This document shows positions 39,032-51,126 of a stretch of DNA of 64,000 nt, in pieces. Every line of letters starts with the position of its first letter. Positions within the stretch are counted from its first letter, which is position 1. The notes beneath the pieces are model-generated. The model searched no databases and had not been told where the DNA came from. It saw only the letters and a program-made list of their open reading frames with translations. The stretch is from the NCBI GenBank assembly GCA_036937835.1, contig CM072863.1, positions 2,229,501 to 2,293,500 of the forward strand, in the 5' to 3' direction. A program made the translations under genes and the position numbers. Origin of the DNA: Pampus argenteus. Lineage: Eukaryota > Chordata > Actinopteri > Scombriformes > Stromateidae.

Positions 39032-39220
39032 TGAATGAGATGTTGGTCAAGTAGAAAGCAGCAGTATGGATCTGTGGCTGCATCATCAAGTAAAGGACAG
39101 AAGGACAAAAACTTTTGTGCAAACACTTCTTAAATTTTCTTTTTTGCATTTAATTTCTATATATATATTTTTTTTCAACTTATTTAGTTTCAAAGAATGT
39201 TTGAACAAATATATTTTAAT

Positions 39221-39246
39221 GTACAGTAACAGTCAAACGTTTACAT
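39221..39246 (+). mobile_element. Possible Tc1-like transposon end relic
   Basis: The string gtacagtaacagtcaaacgt resembles the gtacagtaccagtcaaaagt termini that I recall for Tc1-like elements in fish. No transposase or second end is visible. Confidence 0.25.
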
Positions 39247-39325
39247 ATATATATATAAACATATATTTATAATGATAATTCTTGCGATCCCTTCATAGTG
39301 CAAAACTATATCAGTCTTGTAACCC

Positions 39326-39326
<1 letters not shown>

Positions 39327-39367
<41 letters not shown>
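39327..39367 (+). repeat. (CAA)n trinucleotide microsatellite
   Basis: About 13 perfect CAA repeats in intron sequence; the poly-Gln/Asn ORFs here are not genes. Confidence 0.96.
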
Positions 39368-40487
39368 CCCTCATCAAGTATCTTCCTTTCTTCCATTTGT
39401 TCTTTTGCCAAACTTCCACCTTTTGTCTTTTGCTCTTTTCCATCATTCATCTCATCATCTGTCTGTTGACCAGTCTGTTGGTGATGGAGGCATCTGTTTT
39501 TAATATATATTATATTATATTATTTTTGTATTATAGCACAAGAGTTAAAGCTTAAACAGGAACACAGAGTTTGGGGAGACTGGCCCGTCTGTGACGTGAT
39601 GAGAACATAGACACTGAAATCTCCACGTGTCCCTCATCAATGGCTCTAGCGCACATGCTAACACTTTAGCATACTCTACATTAATTAAGAGTAGTTGACC
39701 ATGAACGCGACATCAAAAGTTAGCATCCACCATAAAGCAAAATAAATAATACAAATATTATAAGAGCAGATTTAGGATGCAGATGTATTGTGGAGTATAA
39801 TAATATTTTACACTTTATTAAACTGACTGTGGTTGTTGTTGGACGTATTTCAGGTAAGAAAACTAATATCCATCAACACTAACTATGAATATGTCAGCTT
39901 TATTTGATACCTTTCTTTTGCAAACTGTATGTTATGTATATCTGTACTATGTCTTTTCATTTTAAATTACAAGTAATACTACTATTACCTGCTCTTACTC
40001 AACATGATGTATTATGCTAAAACACCAGCATGGAACATGATGATGAATTTGATGTCTATGATTTCATCTCTTAACTTAACAAACTGGCCAATCTCCTGTA
40101 AGAAAAGGGTCATGTGACTGAAGAGCTCCTTATTACTTCTAATTCATCTGACTCACTACTGACCTCTTCACAGCTAAATATTCTCAGTAAAATCCTCCAA
40201 AGATGGTCCGTTAAGCCTCTAAATGAAGCATCCTCGTGTTAAGATAAACCAAATATAGACAAACATATAGACCAGATCAGATAAAACCAGCCTACAGACA
40301 GATAAGTAGCTAGATGACACAAACACAGACATGCAGAGGTAGCAGTAAGATGGACAGGATGTACACTTTAAAATGTCAACGAGTCAAAACTATGTTCTCA
40401 TTCAGACCATGAACTAATCCAATGTGTTTGTCCTTCTTCTGGGTTTTGCTCTGTTGTCATCATCGGCCTCACCTCACCATGCTTCAG

Positions 40488-40517
40488 AAGACATGCTTAT
40501 TCCTACTCTTATTACCT
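40488..40517 (+). CDS. ptprt: ptprt 30-nt tyrosine-rich mini-exon (alternative)
   Basis: With AG from the transmembrane exon and G from the next, this exon reads RRHAYSYSYYL, giving KRRRHAYSYSYYLKLAKK across the junctions. Human PTPRT has RRNAYSYSYYLKLAKK at the same place, so the match is nearly perfect. It starts and ends in phase 2 and is 30 nt, so it can be included or skipped without a frameshift; the corresponding mammalian exon is, as I recall, alternatively spliced. The acceptor is accatgcttcag and the donor is CCT|gtaagt. It adds four tyrosines and two basic residues just inside the membrane, potentially phosphorylatable. It is too short to be found as an ORF. Confidence 0.93.
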
Positions 40518-41199
40518 GTAAGTAGAGATTTCACATCAGGAGTGACTCCTTTCTCAGCCAATTTAAACTTTTTTGGTTTTTGTTGAAATGTTTTTCCTTG
40601 CATCCTGTTTGACTTGTGTCATATTTAACCCCGTGTTGAATTAGAGGACATGCAGTGCTTCATCTGACCATAGTAGAGTCCACCTTGTTCCTGTTTGTTC
40701 GCTTTACCAACATAGCTCATATTGAGTCATAAAACTGGAACCAAAACATATCAGCAGCTTATAAAAACCTATTTATTCACTAGAAAATAAAATGCTACTC
40801 AAACCAGTTTCAGTCGAGATGGACACACATTTAAGTCCAACCTCAACTTAACTCTGTGGAAACAAACATACATGTCAGACTCAAACAGAGATTGTTTCTG
40901 GGTAAATGTTTGGCTCAACGGTACATCAACAATAGTTTTTAGGAAGTAAACATTTGAACTTTATGTGCTGGTGTTTTTATATATACTGCTTTAAGCTCTC
41001 AGGACAGAAATATGATTTAAATACAGTTTTATTTTAATTTTTCCGTCGGACTTCATCTGCATTGTTGGCACGTCCGTCTCTTAAAGTGTCTCACCCTAAA
41101 AGGTCAACGTAATTCACCGTTATCTTCTCCACCAAGTGGCCATTTCCTGCTTATTAACCGATTCTAATGAGGTGCTGTTATAACTCTCTGTACATACAT

Positions 41200-41200
<1 letters not shown>

Positions 41201-41276
<76 letters not shown>
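41201..41276 (+). repeat. (CA)n microsatellite, 76 bases
   Basis: The longest uninterrupted CA run in the window, about 38 dinucleotides. Confidence 0.97.
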
Positions 41277-41280
<4 letters not shown>

Positions 41281-43414
41281 CCAGCATACCTGCATAAACA
41301 CATACACTCAGTTGCCCTGAGCTCCCTTACAAATCCCTGCAGAGACTTTCTGAAAATCCCTGCTTCTCCAGCTGTCTTCAAAGCATCTCAACATTTCCTC
41401 CAAATCTGCAGCACAGTCCTAACTGAGCGTAACAGTCATCACATGCCAAAACTTCTTCTTTAAACGGCCGCCCTGCGGCTGTTTGAGCCGTTCAGGAATG
41501 ACTTCTTCACGCTGAAAAAAGACGTACACAATTAGAAAGATGGCAGCCATCACTGTGTTCTCGATGCTTTCCTCACGCTGTACAGCATCGTTGCAGAAAA
41601 AAATAAAAAAATAAAATAAAAATACACACTGCAGTAATGTGCACTAATGTTTAGCCATAACAAAGATATGTACACAAACACAAATACATACAAGTATCAA
41701 AGTCATGCAGATTGTTTCAGTTTCTATATAGTGCTGCTTAAAAACAGACATTATCAGATTTTTTTATGACATAAATATAAATATATAATTATTAGCATTA
41801 GCCGAGCAGCGTCGTAATAAATTAGTTCTGTCTGGTAGAAAAACAAAGCACACAAATTATAATACAACAATTAGACATAAAATATCAGATACACACATAC
41901 AGCTATGGCCCAAGGATGTTTACTGTTAGATGAGAGAGGGATTAAAAGATGCTGTTAGAGTCCTGCAGTGTGTGTGTGTCTGTGTGTGTGTGTGTGTGTG
42001 TACTATATATAAATATATATATAATTTTTTTCCAACCCCTATTTTTCTCTTCACCTCTCTCTCTGTCTCCTTCAATCTCTCCCTCCCTGGCTGAGTCTGC
42101 TTCTAAATCCTGTGATACGCAGATGAAAGTTTGTTTGGGCTTTGCCTGCAGCCTCCTCTGGAGCTACCGCTGTCATCCTGAAGTGACTGACTGCCCGTCT
42201 GACTGCAGCGGCGGCTGGGGATGGCTTCAGGATAGTTCAGCTATCTGGCTGAGGCCATTCTAACCATAATACAGAGCTCCTGTCAATCCCTCCACCAGTG
42301 AAACAAATGTTGTTTCCCTAGTTGGAGTTGGAGGCCTAAAGGTTCCCCCCACACAGCCGTTTGTTTCAGATAGCTGTATTAAATCTAGAAATGCTTGGCT
42401 CACATGTGTTATATAACACTAGGTTGACACTGGCTGCATCCTTAGACTTGATAAAAATACTGCAGCATCAAATAGATTCATTAAATACATTATATATATA
42501 TATTATTTAGGTAAATGATAGCAAACACTGGATCTTTGAGCTCTTTAGAGATGTTTAATGAAGTCAGATGGAGACAATATGATAAAAGATAACACCAACT
42601 TATCTGTCGCTTCCCAAATAAACAACAGCGGAAAGCAGAAAATGCTTTTTAAGTCGATGATAATTCCCGTTAAACGCTGGCTGTTCGGAGCGATCTGTGC
42701 ACTGATTTTCTACCACTTCTTCTGAGAAAACGACTACGTTGACTCACGGTTGTAAATCGAGACGTTTGCTGCAACAGTTCTGTTGTTTTTATTTTATTTT
42801 ATTTTATTTTTTCTTGTTCAGACAGTTTCTCTGGATCTCTGTCGGATGTGTGTTTAGTATTTCAAACACAAACTGCTGAAACCAGCTCAACTTATGCAGT
42901 GACAGCATTACCCTGACCCTAACACTAACCCAGTGAACAAATGCAATGAAATGGAGTTTAAAGGGTTAAACATACGACTGATTTTTAAATGATGGTCTTC
43001 ATCAAACACAAACGACTCCAACTTAAACAATCAGTAAAACACATTTTCAGATAACGTGAATGAAAGCGCATAAATTTAGAAAATGTCGTCCTCTACATTT
43101 TAAAGAATGTGAATGATGATCTTAAGTAATGAATTTTAACTAAATGGATCTCCAGCATTTGGAAAATGAACCCTTCAAGTGCTCATGACACCTAATATAT
43201 CAAATGAGCACCAATTAAAAAGCTTTTTTTCTTTTTGTTTGAAGAGTTCAGTAAAAGTGCTGCTGCTTCGCATCACTTCGTGTCATCTCGCTCTGTCTCT
43301 CTCAGTAATAACGCCTCCTCTCAAACCCATCAGGAGGAGCGCCGAGCTCAGCACCCCCTAAAACAACAACGGCTCCACCCGGCATCCACGCGTCGCTCAT
43401 TATCGACACATCAA

Positions 43415-43585
43415 ACGACCTGCAATTAACGTCGCCGGGGGCACAAAGTAGTCCGTGATTCTCGCCGCCGCCGCCGCCCAGCGGGGTAACCTTAATGCTT
43501 AATGAACTGCTGCCGTGACATTCATTAAGGAAGGATTATGTCGTGCTCGTTGCCACGTACAATATGCAAGAAATTTGTCATTTAA
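43415..43585. other. Candidate conserved non-coding element with (GCC)n
   Basis: A CpG-bearing stretch with five GCC in a row (gccgccgccgccgcc near 43465-43480). It is followed by an AT-rich part with the TTAATGCTTAATGAA and CATTCATTAAGG homeodomain-like motifs. The composition differs sharply from the flanks and there is no ORF. Confidence 0.33.
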
Positions 43586-44991
43586 ACGAGTCCATTAACG
43601 GGATGAATGTGTGATGGGGAGAGGTGTAGAGAAAGAACAGGGCTCTTCTCTTCTCACCAATCACAAGTTTTTCTCCGTTAGTTTTCCTACTTCTCTGATA
43701 TCCACATTCACCTTCATCCACCTGTTTCCCTCCATTTTTCACCCTCTTCCTCTTCCTGTTCTTCGTCTCCATCGCTTCATCTTTTCCATTTGGCTTTCCT
43801 TTCTTTGCTCACCTCCTCCTTCTCATCTCCTGTCCACTTTCTGTCGATGTGCAGTCAGATATATTTATGTAGTGTTATGTATACTGTAAATGCCCCATGA
43901 GGATATTGTAGAAATGTGTAATGCATTAAATAAATCAACAGCTGATCTTCTGGTATGTTGGTGACATGAAATCTGATGAAGAAATGTTTGAACAGATGAG
44001 ATCAGTTTGTTTTCTTTAAAACCTGAACTATTGATGAACTTCTGTTTGTAGTTTTAAAGTACAGATATGAATGTCTCTGTTTAGCCAGCGGTCACTTAAA
44101 GACAACGAATCCAACTTCTTCGTTGAAGTCGGTGTGCATTTGGCTTTGTTCTGTCACTGATTCATCCCAGGTTTATCTCATCAGGATGAATCATTGTACG
44201 GATGATTAATGCTCTAAAGTAATATTTGAATTCCTCTAATTTTGTCTTGACTGTGCAGGAAGGATCAGTTTTTACAGAGAATTAGGCCACTTCGTGATTG
44301 GTCACTGAGAAACACACCCACTCACTGGCCAGTATGCACAAACAGCCACGTGTATAAAAACACTGAACGCTCAGCACATGCAGTACTCACAAAATACACA
44401 CAGACACACACAGACACACACAAACACACACAAACACACAGCCCACTGTATGCCACTCGTGACTAGATGTCAGCCGCTTTAGACAAGAATGTGTTGGTGG
44501 ACGGTGTGTTTGTTTGTTTGTTTGTTTTGTTGACTTCATCTTTTGCAGAGTCATTTTTTCTTTTTTAAACGACTCAACTGGAGATGAATTTTTTCTTAAA
44601 AATGATGCTGATACATGTCAGTGATTTGATGCTCGTAAAGCACAACAGACACAGAAACGTGCTTAACGTCGGTCACTGTTCTCACAGCTTGGATATATAT
44701 AATATATAATAGATATATAATAACTGACCTGTATTTTATTGTATTTGGACAGTTACTGTGTTTATTGGCTCTCTTTGGATTTCACTGGAGCTCCTCATGG
44801 ACCCAAAGAAAGCTTTCAGGGCACAATGTTATTCAAGCTTACATCATACTGTTACAAGTGGATCAATCTATATGTCTGTTTCCTCAGTGGGAAAATACAC
44901 GTCAAATATAAATGAAAAATGTTTGACAAAAAAAAAAAAAAAGATTTCTGTTGTTAGTTATTTAAAGCCTCCCTGCTATTCCCTATTATTA

Positions 44992-45093
<102 letters not shown>

Positions 45094-46874
45094 TTTTTTT
45101 TGGGCTAAACATGTTTTTAATTTATATTAATGCAAATTATTTTTGAGAACATTTAGAACCGGTTTCAACAAAGCCGATGCCGTATTCACTGTTCTTTATA
45201 TATTTTTTTTACTCAGGTCTTTAAAGTTGTTTTTAATGATATATTTTAATGATATATGACACAATAGACGACGCACTTTGGTCTGATGATAATACTTTTT
45301 TTTTTTTAAAAGCAGTTTTTGCACAACAATGATGCAGCGTGCATTGATATTTTGGGGGACTCATTACCTCTTGATGATTTTTGGATTTTACTTAATGCAG
45401 TTTGATGTGTAAGAAGTACTCTCATAACAACTCTCACAGTAGAGATTAAGACACAATTCAATTTTATGCATCAGATGTACCTTTTTAAATTAGAAATTCA
45501 ACTGTCAGTGATTCATAGATGAGCCTTTAAAAGTGTTTTTACAATAAAATCACAGTGAGATTTCAGGAACAACACATACAGATAATACATTTAATACTCA
45601 CTAGGCTGGTGGGTTATCCAGCCTCAGACATATAAAACCCAGTGGTGCATTTAGGAGGTCCAACTCAACCCATAAAAGTCCAAAATGTTCAAATTTATCA
45701 CCAGGAAGTTGCCTCTAATGTCTCAAAAAGTGTAAACACTAGTAATATCTCCCATTTTTCTGTTTAATAACACATGCAGACTGCAAACAAAAAAAGCTGC
45801 TTCCTTTATTTACATCCTGCTTCGTGCATGAAGTTCATTTAAAGTCACACCAGCGTTAGACATCATGTTATTCTGCTGCAGCACATTCACATTACATTCA
45901 GGCACACTGATCACCTCTTCCAGCGTGTTCGGGGTCATTGTGCGTTTCTGACCTCCGGTTGGAAGTTTTTTAGGAGTCACGTGCAGGACAAGACAGTAAA
46001 AATGTGTTTTATGGTGGTGCTTGTAGCTCTGGTGAATCTACGGGTCGGTGTCGGATTGTAATGGCTTTCTGTCACTTCTGCCATCTGGTGCGTCAGCGGG
46101 TTTGAAACTGAAGGTACAGGTACAACCTAAAGTGGGCAGCAGAAAAATGGCCAACAGATGGGAGTCGTGGCATGTGAACAGTGAATGTAAAGGGGGATAC
46201 AACCACACTCATGGGACATCTCATCAACAGTCCCACAACTACATTCACCATTACAGCCGCTGCAGCCGCCCCACGTGTGACTGAAGTACTGAACCCCCAA
46301 CATGCATCATGGAGAATTATAGAGGTTTATTACATATGAATGAGAATTACCAAAAAGTGCATCAAATCAGTAACGAATCAAAAAAAAAAGGTCTGTCTTA
46401 TATAAATCTATCAATAAAAAGTATAAATGAGTAGCTTTGTTTTCACTTATAGACTCATAATATGTAACAGAAATATAAAAAAAACCTTTTAAATACAAAG
46501 TCTTATTAATTGCAAAAGCTCCAGTTAACATATATTTACACTGTGGAAGTGTAGCTTCTGTTTAAAATGCAAAAATACATATATTAGACTTTTGGATACT
46601 GCAATGCATTAAAAACAATGTTCATCCTGTGACATTTTCCTCACGTCTGTATCTGCTGCATGTAATAGAGAAATATAATTCTGCTCTCACCATAAATCAA
46701 CTCCTGACAGTGTTTTCTTTTGTTGAGATGTACGTTTGTGTGTATGTGTGATTGTGTTGTTGTTGGGCAACGCACGGGGATTTACACATTCGTACGTGTG
46801 TCTGTATGTATGTGTAAATGTGTAAATGTATGTGTTCGTATATGTTTGTGTGTATGTGTTCATACCGCTTGTAG

Positions 46875-47029
46875 GAAATTGGCAAAGAAGCAGAAGGAGA
46901 CTGCCAGCAGCTCCACCCAGCAGAGAGAGATGGGTCCGGTCACCACAGCTGATAAGAGCACCACCAAAGTTAGCACCTTGCACAAGGACGACCCCTTCTC
47001 CACCTCCAACCAGGACCTCAACGGCTTCA
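46875..47029 (+). CDS. ptprt: ptprt cytoplasmic juxtamembrane exon (155 nt)
   Basis: This exon encodes (R)KLAKKQKETASSSTQQREM and continues GPVTTADKSTTKVS to SNQDLNGF, then A, the first base of the next codon. KLAKKQKET, QREMGPV and QD.NGF match human PTPRT; PTPRM and PTPRK have KLAKKRK and RQEMT instead, so this exon is the best argument for ptprt. It lies just inside the membrane, before the wedge region of D1. The segment is Ser/Thr-rich and probably disordered. The acceptor is ataccgcttgtag with a TG-rich, weak tract; the donor is TTCA|gtaagt. It starts in phase 2 and ends in phase 1. Confidence 0.95.
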
Positions 47030-47398
47030 GTAAGTCTGAACCCAGAACATGCTGCTCCCATCTAATGTCTAAATGTATAACAGCTGATTTGTTTTGTATA
47101 ATAGTTTTAGCTTTTCTTTTACACACACATACTATGTTTCTGTGGCATTAATTCATTTATTTAAATAGTGGACATCTCATTTTATAATGAAACTCTCCAT
47201 ATGTTCCTCCATCTCCCAACGATACCAGCAGTGTGTCGTGCTGCTTCGTGCTTTTTGTTGTATGTATGTAGGTGTGTGTGTGTGTGTGTGTGTGTATCTT
47301 GAAATGCAATCTTATAAAAGTCACCCTGCCCGTATTTGTGTGACTATGTGGGTGCGTATTCTGATCTCTTTGTACAATATATGTGTGTGTGTGTCCAA

Positions 47399-47545
47399 GG
47401 TAATTAGACGGGGTCTCTCAGAAGGACATTTTTCTCTTGAAAATGTCAGACTGGCCTTTTGGGAGCGCTCGGCCATTGAAAGCCAGGTGTGCTGGAAAAG
47501 GGACTAAGTAGCAAGTTAATGTCGGCCATAATTGCCTGCACTCTT
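47399..47545. other. Candidate conserved non-coding element
   Basis: Unique sequence with ggtaattagacgg, gggagcgctcggccattg and gtcggccataattgcc. It is dense in TAATT cores and CpGs and free of simple repeats. There is no coding frame with splice sites. Confidence 0.33.
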
Positions 47546-48045
47546 CCTCTAACTGTCCACGCAGCAATTCAGATGCACAATAATATTTTTCCATTGGAAA
47601 CACTTAGAGTGAGAGCACTTTTAATCTATGTATGAAAAACCTGTGACATTTAAATCTTTGAACATTTCTCTGCTCTGATGTATTTGTTTCAGCGTTTGCA
47701 GCATATGGTTAAAATATTTACTGCTTGACCCTGTGGATTTAAAGAGTTTCTATTGATTCAGTTTTCAGTGTTTTTAGAAGAGAAAAGCTTCTTCCTGGTG
47801 CTGGATGTCTGATTAATTAATGGTTATTTTTGTCTTGTTTGTTTTATGCTTTCAGGCAGAGTTGATTAGACCGCGCTTGGGGCCAAATATGAAATTTTAA
47901 CAAATTCAAATTGGATCCTAACTAGATTTTGAGCACGTGTGCAGTGAAAGTTTAGACTTTCGATGGGTTTTTCTCACCTTTTGTGTATTTTTGTGATATT
48001 AAAAACATGTCTGTCATCACATGAACATTTAAAAAAGACAAAGAA

Positions 48046-48080
<35 letters not shown>

Positions 48081-50277
48081 CAGTATACACACGGTCATTG
48101 AACCAGGCTCAGCCATAATGAAACAGAGAAAACCGCTGATGCAAGGTAGGAGACCCAATAGTGTTTACGCAGATGGACCCTCGCAGGGAAAATAAGCTTT
48201 TTGTGTTATTGCATCCTCACCCAGTCACCTGCTATCTTCACAGGGCATTGCTTGGTATGCAGGTACGCTCCTCACTGTATTAAAGTTGAATTTCTTTTTG
48301 CAGTGCATTAGCATACAGTGCTGGTATGCATGAGATGAGAGGGATTTTATCACAGAAGAAGAGAAAATATGTTGTGTTTGGGGATATTAGCAGAGAGGAG
48401 CAGATGGGAGAGGAGGAGGAAAGAGGAGACAACAGAGAGAGGAGGAGATAAAAGTTGGGCCGCGGTACGATGGAAACAAGCAGAATATGAATAAGAAGTG
48501 ATCATTTTCACATCAGGAAATCACCATCACATTATGTTTTAAGACATTAGTGAAATTACAAACACTGACTGAAGTTTGTGTTCGTCTTTATGCTGCTTTA
48601 TGTGATATCTTATTTGAAGGGAAGCTCCTGGGTTGTTTTAGGCGCTGTGTTCATCCAGACCAGAGCAAATTTATTCCAATCAGACAATCGGGAGTGAAAA
48701 CTTTTTAATCTGCTGTTGACAGGAAGCAGCAGAGATTAACGTGAACGTATCACGTCCAGAAACACTACGAATATATTTGCATTTCGCTCATATTGGGATA
48801 AAATACAGATCCCAAAAGAAGAAGAAGAACTGACATCAGACACAGTTGAGTCATATATTGACTATTAGTGATTTTTCTACCCTTTGGATTAACACAGTTT
48901 AACAGTTTACGATAAACTGACTGGAGAAGAACAGAATAAGCAAACATAAATGCAGAAGGTAAAAATGGGAGAACAGAAGACAATAAGTGCGAGTAGGATG
49001 GTGGTGGGCGTGTCATGTCATCAGCTCACCTGGTATGAGGGTGGTGGAGAGATTTCTTTAGTTGTTAGTGGGAGATTTTTCCACTAATGACCACCTGCTT
49101 GGCCCATCAGGACTCACACACACACAATTATTAACACAATAATTAATTGGCTGCTTTAGAGAAATGATGATTGGCTTTTTTTTGTTTTTGTAGAGCACAC
49201 AAACACACAAACACACAAACACCTCGCTGCAGGTCCCGTAGATAAATGTGTGTAGGCTCGCTGTGATATCTAGTGTGGGTTATTGAACGGTCTTACCCAG
49301 TATATAATATATCACAGTCAGTCTCCCAGCAGTCCCCCTGGGTTTTATCTTATTGTGTGTGTATGTGTATGTCCCTGTGTCTATCCTACATATCATTTAT
49401 TTATAGACCTCTAGCGGTCTGCGTGTGAGGGAGAGATAAACTATATCTGCAGGGACGTAGAAGCCATCAGTCAAGAGCTGATGGTGATTTATAAGCGTTG
49501 ATATATCTGCACAGCTTTCTGTTTAGTTTAGTTTTTTGACCTCATTCCCACAGTGGAGATTTTGGACAAAATGATCAACCGCTGTGATGAGCTAGCGAAC
49601 AAATTACCAGTGTTTCAGTCTAAACATATGTTGTTCTGTATAGTTTATATATCTGCCCTCTGTCAGTCTCAAGTCTCATGTTTGGTAACATGATTTCAGC
49701 CCTTTGCTGAAACAATAATGAGTCTCGGAGACTTCGAGTCACCTGAACAGGTGAACATCTGTCATTTCACCATGTTTTTTTTCTATAGATAATATGCTCT
49801 TTTATTCTGGTAAAGATGCTCGGCTAGCAGAGTTTGAGTTTGAGTATCTCAGCTGCTTGTGTCCAAATTGGACTGTGAGTATCGTTCACTGGAAAATGCT
49901 TAAGTTGCATTTTCATCCTCTACTCTATTGATTATTATTATTTATTTATTTATTTTTCAATATTCAATGTTACCCTCCACTGAGTCATTCAACTCTGGAT
50001 TAACCTCCATTCTTCACACAGACCATAAAATCCGTCTTATGTATTGACCAACACTGAGAGGACGACGGATGTAAGAGCACGCTCATCGAGACGGAAACAC
50101 TTTTGTGTTTTCAGAATTCAATATTGTAGCATCGATGGCGCCATTAGTGTTATTGGATTGTTCCTCTTGCTGTTGAATATGGGATATTGATCTTATTTTG
50201 TATGTGTTTATTGTTTATTGTGTCCTGTGATGATTGTGTGTTGTTGTTTTTATTATTATTTCTTATATCAGGTCACT

Positions 50278-50616
50278 GACTTGTCCTTCCTGTCGTCTTC
50301 TCTCTCCTCTGCTCCTTCACCTGCTTTGTACTCATTTCTTCTCCAACTTCCCCGTCCTCCTTTTTTATAAATGCTCTTATTCCATCCTGTTCTCCCATCT
50401 CCTCCTCACCCCCTGCTTCCTCCTCACCCCCTGCTTCCTCCTCTTTCCTCGTCTTCCTCCTGTTATGTGCACTCTCATTCACTCTCACATCCATTCTCCT
50501 CCCCATCTGTCTGCCCTTATCTTCCTATCCTGCCCCACACCTCCTTTTTTTTTCTTGTTTCCTTGTTTTCTTATTCACCTTCTTTTCACCTCTCGTTCCT
50601 CCTGTCGCCTCCCCAG
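50278..50616 (+). promoter_or_regulatory. ptprt: Extended pyrimidine tract upstream of the cassette acceptor
   Basis: About 340 bases of C/T-rich sequence, including a duplicated cacccccTGCTTCCTCCTC block near 50406-50440, end in the acceptor at 50616. It supplies a very long polypyrimidine tract and several possible competing AGs, an arrangement typical of regulated exons bound by PTB-like proteins (inference). Confidence 0.5.
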
Positions 50617-50697
50617 CCTCCCCCTCTCCCTGCTCCTTCTCTGTGCAGGGAAGCAAGACGCTGCAGAGCAAATCCCTGCTGAATTCCTACTATTCAG
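50617..50697 (+). CDS. ptprt: ptprt 81-nt juxtamembrane cassette exon (candidate)
   Basis: Entered in phase 1 from the exon ending at 47029, it reads TSPSPCSFSVQGSKTLQSKS and then LLNSYYS plus G. It starts and ends in phase 1 and 81 is a multiple of three, so inclusion is frame-neutral. It resembles the PTPRM juxtamembrane segment with SPSSF and PNSYYP: SPCSF and LNSYYS align with similar spacing. I do not recall this segment in human PTPRT. The acceptor is cgcctccccag after a long pyrimidine tract; the donor is TCAG|gtacaa, followed at once by a CA repeat. A nearer acceptor (ctctgtgcag, 50647) would break the frame. It is a candidate because there is no transcript evidence. Confidence 0.78.
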
Positions 50698-51126
50698 GTA
50701 CAAACACACACACACACACACACACACACGCGTAATCTTTGAAGAAGCTTTAGGCAATGATTTAATGGATGGAGGGGCTGTGGAGTTGCCTGCAGCTGTA
50801 ATTGCAACTGGACAAAACTATATCTATAAAGGACACCGAAGAACCTGAGAAAATGTTGTTACCTGCTCAGGTTGATCAGGTGATGTTTGCCGATATTAGT
50901 ACTGAACAAAAACACACTGCAGCTCATTAATACTTTTAGTAATACAATAATTGTTTAGCAGGCTATAAATTCCTCTTCTCGGAGTCTTTATGATCAATAT
51001 TTAAAAAATAAGTGTCTTTCAGGATGGATTCTGATTTTCAAAGTCAGTATTTTGACAGTTTTGAAGCAGTCATGTGACTGATGTGTCTTCACGTGACCCT
51101 CTGTGTCGTGTTGAATATGTGTGCAG
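50698..51126 (+). other. ptprt: Short intron between the two cassettes (429 bases)
   Basis: Phase 1 intron. Apart from the CA repeat at its start it is unique AT-rich sequence, ending in gaatatgtgtgcag. Confidence 0.75.
50703..50729 (+). repeat. ptprt: (CA)n repeat six bases after the cassette donor
   Basis: About 13 CA dinucleotides begin at intron position +6 of the 81-nt cassette. CA-rich RNA next to a 5' splice site is a known hnRNP L binding context. Confidence 0.95.

Larger units (their letters stand above)
29264..40487 (+). other. ptprt: Intron (11.2 kb)
   Basis: Phase 2 intron between the transmembrane exon and the tyrosine-rich mini-exon. It contains (TA)n at 34867-34890 and 37575-37624, (CAA)n at 36830-36862 and 39327-39367, CA/GT arrays (36216-36310, 37438-37460, 38474-38513, 38665-38698, 38852-38887, 38998-39028), and GC-box-like cctgccccgccc repeats at 34050-34080. 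Less repetitive complex stretches are at 34955-35300 and 36100-36200. No other gene is supported. Confidence 0.82.
47030..50616 (+). other. ptprt: Intron (3.6 kb)
   Basis: Phase 1 intron before the 81-nt cassette. It contains GT at 47273-47294, compound (CA)n(TA)n at 48045-48080, a complex unique stretch at 47399-47545, and a 340-base pyrimidine-rich tract (50278-50616) ending at the cassette acceptor. A purine-rich patch lies at 48405-48460. Confidence 0.83.

Noticed and set aside
50648..50697. Shorter cassette from the ctctgtgcag acceptor (50 bases)
   Set aside because: It joins out of frame from the exon ending at 47029 and loses the SPCSF block that matches PTPRM.
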